Shown here: positions 7,288 through 10,343 of the stretch, one piece after another
How the letters are laid out: each line of letters begins with the position of its first letter
Numbering within the stretch: the first letter of the stretch is position 1
From: Candidatus Zixiibacteriota bacterium
GTDB taxonomy: Bacteria; Zixibacteria; MSB-5A5; RBG-16-43-9
Assembly (NCBI GenBank): GCA_029858245.1
Contig: JAOUFL010000065.1
Coordinates: 1 to 10,343, forward strand
Length of the DNA: 10,343 nucleotides
Reading direction: 5' to 3'
Position numbers and translations under genes: made by a program
Notes under the pieces: generated by a model
What the model saw: only the letters and a program-made list of their open reading frames with translations
What the model was told of the DNA's origin: nothing
The model's database searches: none

Positions 7288-7292
7288 CCTCC
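7288..7292 (-). promoter_or_regulatory. Ribosome binding site that fixes the htpX start
   Basis: GGAGG on the minus strand lies 8 nt before the ATG at 7279. The alternative upstream ATG at 7294 would place this site inside the coding region, with no ribosome site of its own. Confidence 0.85.
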
Positions 7293-7321
7293 ATTCTAAT
7301 GAATTCGTTTCACGTTTTAAT

Positions 7322-7350
7322 AGTTTATTAAGCTTAGAGTTTAAAGTCAA
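7322..7350 (-). promoter_or_regulatory. Sigma-70-type promoter of htpX
   Basis: On the minus strand, TTGACT (7350-7345) and TAAACT (7327-7322) are separated by exactly 17 bp. Transcription would begin near 7315, giving a leader of about 35 nt. No CIRCE element is seen. Confidence 0.65.
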
Positions 7351-7382
7351 GGTTTTTCCACCAAAAAAAGTATTTATGAATT

Positions 7383-7406
7383 TTATTTACATATATACGT
7401 AAATAA
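7383..7406. promoter_or_regulatory. Operator-like inverted repeat upstream of htpX
   Basis: TTATTTAC (7383-7390) and GTAAATAA (7399-7406) form perfect 8-bp arms around an 8-bp AT-rich centre. The site is about 33 bp upstream of the htpX -35 box and 65 bp from the tRNA -35 box, so it could bind a dimeric regulator of either unit. Chance is possible in such AT-rich DNA. Confidence 0.3.
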
Positions 7407-7470
7407 TTACAAGTATATCAAATAGTTAATGCTTTTTACTTTTTTCATTTCTATTTTCAGCTTAAATTTC

Positions 7471-7498
7471 TTGACAGGTTTCTGCTTTTTGATATATT
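7471..7498 (+). promoter_or_regulatory. Strong sigma-70 promoter of the tRNA-Asn unit
   Basis: A perfect TTGACA (7471-7476) is followed after 16 bp by TATATT (7493-7498), five of six to consensus. Transcription would start near 7505, about 13 nt before the mature tRNA. Confidence 0.75.
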
Positions 7499-7517
7499 TA
7501 ATCCAAAATATATAAAT

Positions 7518-7589
7518 TCCTCGGTAACTCAATGGTAGAGTGAGCGGCTGTTAACCGCTAAGTTGCAGGTTCGAGCCCTGCCCGAGGAG
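7518..7589 (+). tRNA. tRNA-Asn (anticodon GTT)
   Basis: A complete cloverleaf can be drawn. The acceptor stem pairs TCCTCGG (7518-7524) with CCGAGGA (7582-7588), and the discriminator is G7589. The D-arm pairs ACTC with GAGT (7527-7541). The anticodon arm is AGCGG/CCGCT around loop CTGTTAA, with anticodon GTT at 7550-7552. The variable loop is AAGTT and the T-arm GCAGG/CCTGC around TTCGAGC (7565-7581). CCA is not encoded, so a CCA-adding enzyme is needed. The 3' part from the variable region onward is repeated twice just downstream. Confidence 0.97.
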
Positions 7590-7667
7590 TTTTTAATATT
7601 ATGAAGATGGAAGAGTGAGTCCCGCAGTTGGCGGACTAAGTTGCAGGTTCGAGCCCTGCCCGAGGAG
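7590..7667 (+). pseudogene. Truncated tRNA-Asn-like repeat, copy 1
   Basis: A 78-bp unit directly follows the tRNA. From 7607 it matches the tRNA from position 7532: D-arm second half (ATGGAAGAGTGAG, one base changed), then variable region, T-arm and acceptor 3' strand (7636-7667), identical to the tRNA. The 5' acceptor strand and first D-arm strand are replaced by AT-rich sequence, so no cloverleaf can form. The anticodon arm is replaced by AGTCCcGC (7618-7625) pairing GCGGACT (7631-7637) with one bulged C and loop AGTTG. Confidence 0.85.
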
Positions 7668-7747
7668 TTTTTAATATTATGAAGATGGTAGAGTGAGTCC
7701 CGCAGTTATGCGGGACTAAGTTGCAGGTTCGAGCCCTGCCCGAGGAG
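7668..7747 (+). pseudogene. Truncated tRNA-Asn-like repeat, copy 2
   Basis: An 80-bp unit, nearly identical to the preceding one. Its D-arm part, ATGGTAGAGTGAG (7685-7697), matches the tRNA exactly, as do the variable region, T-arm and acceptor 3' strand (7716-7747). The anticodon arm is replaced by a perfect 8-bp hairpin, AGTCCCGC (7696-7703) with GCGGGACT (7710-7717), around loop AGTTAT. The loop keeps a GTT triplet. The 5' acceptor strand is missing, so it cannot be a normal tRNA. Confidence 0.85.
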
Positions 7748-8029
7748 TTTTTAGCAATTTAAAGAAATACTCGATTTATAAAAGAGCAAATTCCTGAATA
7801 GCTTTACATATTTAATAAAGCCAGTTGCGAAACTCGTCCAGCTCGGGGAGTATTTTTTTAATCAAATTGGAGATACCTTAAAGTCGAGCATTTCTTACCC
7901 TTTTTCTTTTCAATGGACTGTTTTAATTTATTACAATAAATATCCTCTCAAGGAAAAGATGGTAATATCCCTTCTGGCACCCGTTTTCTATGGTTTTATT
8001 TTTGCGGGAAGATAGTAGAAGTTTCAGGA
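7748..8029. other. AT-rich intergenic region with no confident gene
   Basis: This gap of about 280 bp separates the rightward tRNA unit from the leftward metalloprotease gene. It holds a GC-richer island (about 7821-7850) read here as a possible terminator. On the minus strand the same island encodes a 21-codon open stretch ending at 7812, including LPELDEFRNWLY, which looks protein-like but has no start or upstream continuation. An ATTTATT-AATAAAT inverted repeat lies near 7930. I see no other gene, and no clear terminator for the leftward operon. Confidence 0.5.
7832..7859 (+). terminator. Possible terminator of the tRNA-Asn unit
   Basis: ACTC (7832-7835) pairs with GAGT (7848-7851) and CC (7838-7839) with GG (7846-7847), with two bulged bases and a six-base loop. 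After one A come seven T residues (7853-7859). The stem is short, but it is the first hairpin plus T-tract after the tRNA-like repeats. Confidence 0.45.
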
Positions 8030-8566
8030 TTATAATTGTTCTTTGTTCCTTTTTAATAGTGCCAGGCAGGTGGAACAGAAGTTTTTCGTTTTAAAGTCAA
8101 TTTCCTCAGCATAGCTGGTAGGGTACATCACACAATTCGGGGTCCGACAGTGTATCAAGCCAAAAGTATGACCTAACTCGTGCACCGCCTCCTTTTCCAT
8201 CCGTTCTTTTAGTTTTTGAGGATTCTTGGGCAGTCCATATAGCTCATCTCTTAAACGGTAAGTGGAAACTACAGCAGTTTTCCCATTCAACTGAGCTTCT
8301 CCAAAAACATAAGTTAAGACGGGGATATACAGATCCACCTCCGTCACAGCCAGGATTTTGCAGTTGCCTTCTGGAACTCGGGTTAAAAGCTGAGATAAAA
8401 TCCAGGTGGAGTTATATTGATTCCGGATAGGATCTCTACCCCGCTCTAAAAGGAAAGATCTATCCGAAATGGCAACCGGAAGGATAAAGATTTCCTTCAA
8501 TACCGAGGAAATGCTGCCCAGGAGGTCCTTATCCGAGAATTGGAGTGGAAGTATGTATAGTCGCAC
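8030..8566 (-). CDS. amzA: Archaemetzincin-type zinc metalloprotease (M54)
   Basis: A predicted cytoplasmic zinc peptidase of the archaemetzincin family; natural substrates in bacteria are unknown. The 178-residue length fits. The key motif is HELGHTFGLIHC at 129-140: His129, His133 and His139 should bind the catalytic zinc, with Glu130 as base. C140, C145, C164 and C167 form the second zinc site typical of the family, and Met147 (CVM) is the metzincin Met-turn. No signal peptide is visible. The start is GTG at 8566, 2 nt after the TAG of the response-regulator gene, and the product opens with LYILPL, as is common in the family. An ATG two bases earlier is out of frame. No strong ribosome site is seen, so coupled translation is likely. 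The family is widespread in archaea and patchy in bacteria. Confidence 0.92.
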   Translation of the reverse strand: MRLYILPLQFSDKDLLGSISSVLKEIFILPVAISDRSFLLERGRDPIRNQYNSTWILSQLLTRVPEGNCKILAVTEVDLYIPVLTYVFGEAQLNGKTAVVSTYRLRDELYGLPKNPQKLKERMEKEAVHELGHTFGLIHCRTPNCVMYPTSYAEEIDFKTKNFCSTCLALLKRNKEQL

Positions 8567-8568
8567 AT

Positions 8569-9921
8569 CTATTTCCGCAAACCATATTTTTCGATCTTAT
8601 TGTAAAGCGTAGCTCTGTCGATCTTCAAAACCTCAGCTGTCCGAGTTATGTTCCATCCCATCTCTTCCAAAAGGCTCTTTATATGTGCCTTTTCAATGGC
8701 TTCCAAGCTCTTGTCTTCAGGAACATCTTTTGAGCATGGTAGGATGGGGAGATCATCCACAGAGATGCAGGATTCTTTAGCTACAACTATTGCTCTCTCT
8801 ACGGCATTTTTTAACTCCCTTACATTTCCTGGCCAATCATAGGTCGTAAGCTTATCCAGGGTTTCTTTGGAAAAGCTATTTACCGGCTTGTTCAAACTGG
8901 TCGCTATTTTTTTTAGAAAAAAATTGCACAGAAGCGGGATATCGGAACGTCTTTCCCTTAAGGGTGGAATGGAAATAGAGAACACATTTAGCCTGTAATA
9001 GAGGTCTTCTCTGAACGCTCCTTGTTTTACTGCCAGCTCCAGATCCCGATTGGTGGCGCATATCAATCGAAAATCCACCTTGATGATTTCGTCTCCCCCT
9101 ACCCGGGTGAACTGCTTGGTCTCAATTACCCGCAGAAGATCTGTCTGAGATTTGGGGTCAATATTTCCGACCTCATCCAGAAAGATGGTTCCCCCGTTGG
9201 CCATCTCAAATTTTCCCTTACGCCGATACAATGCTCCCGTGAAAGCTCCCTTTTCATGACCGAAGAACTCGCTTTCCGTAAGTCCCTCGGTTAGGCCTCC
9301 GCAATTTACTGTGATGATAGGGAAAAATCTCCTGGAGCTTTTGGAATGAATGGCCCGGGCGATGATCTCCTTGCCGGTTCCACTTTCACCTTTAATCATC
9401 ACAGAGGTGTCCGTGTTAGCCACAGTGTCAATCATATCAAAGACCTTTAACATCGCAGAGCTCTCCCCGATGATCTGATCTACCTCATAGAGCTCCTGAA
9501 TTTGTTCTTTGAGCTGAATGTTCTCCGTAAGCAGGCGTTTTTGTTTTATAACGTTGTTTACTAAATGAGAAAGATAATCAGGGTCTATTGGCTTGGTGAT
9601 ATAATCGTATGCTCCTTCCTTGAGAGATTTTACAGCGGTATCAACGGTGGCAAAGGCTGTGATCATGATGATGGTAGCGTTGGCGTCAATATCTTTGATC
9701 CTCTGCTGTAGTTCAATTCCATCCATACCAGGGAGCTTTATGTCCAGGAATACAATATCCCAGAGGCCTGGCTTTATCTTTTTTAAGGCCTCGGTGGCAT
9801 CTGCGGCAGAATCTGCCAGGTAACCATCTTCCTTAAACCATTCAGTCAAAGAATCCCTCACGCTAAATTCATCATCCACAATCAAAATGCTTACCGAGTC
9901 TTTATCCTTTCTAAGATTCAT
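8569..9921 (-). CDS. NtrC-family sigma-54-dependent response regulator
   Basis: Cytoplasmic transcription activator of 450 residues with the three-domain NtrC layout. The receiver domain (about 11-125) has the acidic pair D16/D17, phospho-acceptor D60 in FLDIKLPGMD, T88 and K110. The AAA+ domain (about 149-385) has Walker A GESGTGKE (178-185), GAFTGA (225-230) for contact with sigma-54, and Walker B FLDE (247-250). A Fis-type helix-turn-helix lies at about 423-446. All key residues are present, so it should be phosphorylated, hydrolyse ATP and open sigma-54 promoters. GGAGGT (9932-9927) lies 5 nt before the ATG. The partner kinase gene ends 37 bp upstream and the archaemetzincin gene starts 2 nt downstream. 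The target genes cannot be read from this window. Confidence 0.96.
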   Translation of the reverse strand: MNLRKDKDSVSILIVDDEFSVRDSLTEWFKEDGYLADSAADATEALKKIKPGLWDIVFLDIKLPGMDGIELQQRIKDIDANATIIMITAFATVDTAVKSLKEGAYDYITKPIDPDYLSHLVNNVIKQKRLLTENIQLKEQIQELYEVDQIIGESSAMLKVFDMIDTVANTDTSVMIKGESGTGKEIIARAIHSKSSRRFFPIITVNCGGLTEGLTESEFFGHEKGAFTGALYRRKGKFEMANGGTIFLDEVGNIDPKSQTDLLRVIETKQFTRVGGDEIIKVDFRLICATNRDLELAVKQGAFREDLYYRLNVFSISIPPLRERRSDIPLLCNFFLKKIATSLNKPVNSFSKETLDKLTTYDWPGNVRELKNAVERAIVVAKESCISVDDLPILPCSKDVPEDKSLEAIEKAHIKSLLEEMGWNITRTAEVLKIDRATLYNKIEKYGLRK

Positions 9922-9958
9922 TGCTTACCTCCAATCATACATCATTCTGTAATTTTAC

Positions 9959-10343
9959 TTAAATTTTAAAGTAGGATCCACCTGGCTTATTCCCTCCACA
10001 ATGTGCCGGAAGCTGTATGGAAAAAGTAGAACCTTCTCCTACAGCTGAATTGACCTCAATTTTTCCATTGTGCCTTTCAATGATTCCATAACATACAGAT
10101 AGACCCAACCCCAATCCCTTACCTTCTTTCTTAGTGGTGTAGAAAGGCTCAAAGATATGTGGCAAGTCTGTAGGGGAGATACCTGGACCTGAATCTTTAA
10201 AGTCAATCCTCACCTTCTTCTTGTCGGTATCACAGGAAGTTTTTACAGTTATACTACCTCCTTTAGACATAGCTCCTATCGCATTATCTAGAATGGCCAA
10301 GAATGCTTGCTGGATCTGTTCTCTATCACAGACTACTTCTATT
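9959..10343 (-). CDS. Sensor histidine kinase, C-terminal ATPase part (runs off the right edge)
   Basis: Only the last 127 codons are in the window; the frame is open to position 10343, so the TTG at 10300 is internal. The fragment is a GHKL ATPase domain. DREQIQQAFLAILDNAIGAM holds the N-box, with the Mg2+-binding asparagine about 20 residues from the edge. DSGPGI is the G1 box, IFEPFYTTKK the F-box, and GKGLGLGLSVCYGIIERHNG the G2 box. The dimerisation and phospho-histidine region and any sensor domain lie outside. The short tail after the domain is Gly/Lys-rich. It is the likely phosphodonor for the NtrC-type regulator encoded 37 bp downstream in the same operon. Confidence 0.95.
   Translation of the reverse strand, partial: IEVVCDREQIQQAFLAILDNAIGAMSKGGSITVKTSCDTDKKKVRIDFKDSGPGISPTDLPHIFEPFYTTKKEGKGLGLGLSVCYGIIERHNGKIEVNSAVGEGSTFSIQLPAHCGGNKPGGSYFKI

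Noticed and set aside
7584..7618. Five-codon frames (MKMEE, and MKMVE at 7679-7696) after a GAGGAG sequence in each tRNA-like unit
   Set aside because: The GAGGAG is simply the end of the tRNA acceptor strand, the spacing of 11 nt is long, and five codons give no coding evidence.
7590..7747. CRISPR-like array or functional extra tRNAs
   Set aside because: Only two near-identical units without variable spacers, and neither has a 5' acceptor strand to complete a cloverleaf.
8545..9294. Plus-strand and minus-strand alternative frames inside the response-regulator gene
   Set aside because: They overlap a complete, motif-rich NtrC-family gene and show no family motifs of their own.

Overview
The window looks like chromosomal DNA of an uncultured diderm bacterium with about 40% GC. 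Support for a bacterium comes from sigma-70-like promoters, Shine-Dalgarno sites, rho-independent terminators, an ABC-F protein, an NtrC-type sigma-54 activator and a tRNA gene without an encoded CCA. Short palindromes with GTAG...CTAC ends between genes recall dispersed repeats of candidate-phylum genomes. No ribosomal RNA or marker protein allows a firm phylum call.

Layout, left to right. (1) A long-form signal peptide peptidase (sppA, +) with an uncertain 5' end, followed by a palindromic repeat and a strong terminator. (2) A 286-bp gap from 1778 to 2063 with a promoter, two hairpins and a terminator-like hairpin whose U-tract ends 16 nt before an ABC-F ATPase gene (+). This could be a transcription attenuator. 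(3) A palindrome between convergent genes, then a leftward set: CNNM/CorC-type transporter, DedA protein (overlapping it by 8 bp) and MarC protein. (4) Leftward htpX with its own promoter, a corrected start and a terminator. (5) Rightward tRNA-Asn(GTT) with a strong promoter, followed by two tandem truncated copies of its 3' part. (6) An AT-rich gap of about 280 bp. (7) A leftward operon running in from the right edge: sensor kinase (partial), NtrC-family response regulator and archaemetzincin.

Most protein genes concern the envelope. SppA and HtpX are membrane-associated proteases, DedA and MarC are multi-pass proteins, and CNNM proteins are linked to divalent cation export. The kinase and regulator form a two-component pair that would activate sigma-54 promoters. 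The metalloprotease gene starts 2 nt after the regulator gene, so it is probably co-expressed with it.

The most unusual structure is the tRNA-Asn region. Three tandem copies of the T-arm plus 3' acceptor strand follow one promoter, but only one 5' acceptor strand exists. The two extra copies carry a longer hairpin in place of the anticodon arm. No complete novel multigene system was recognised.
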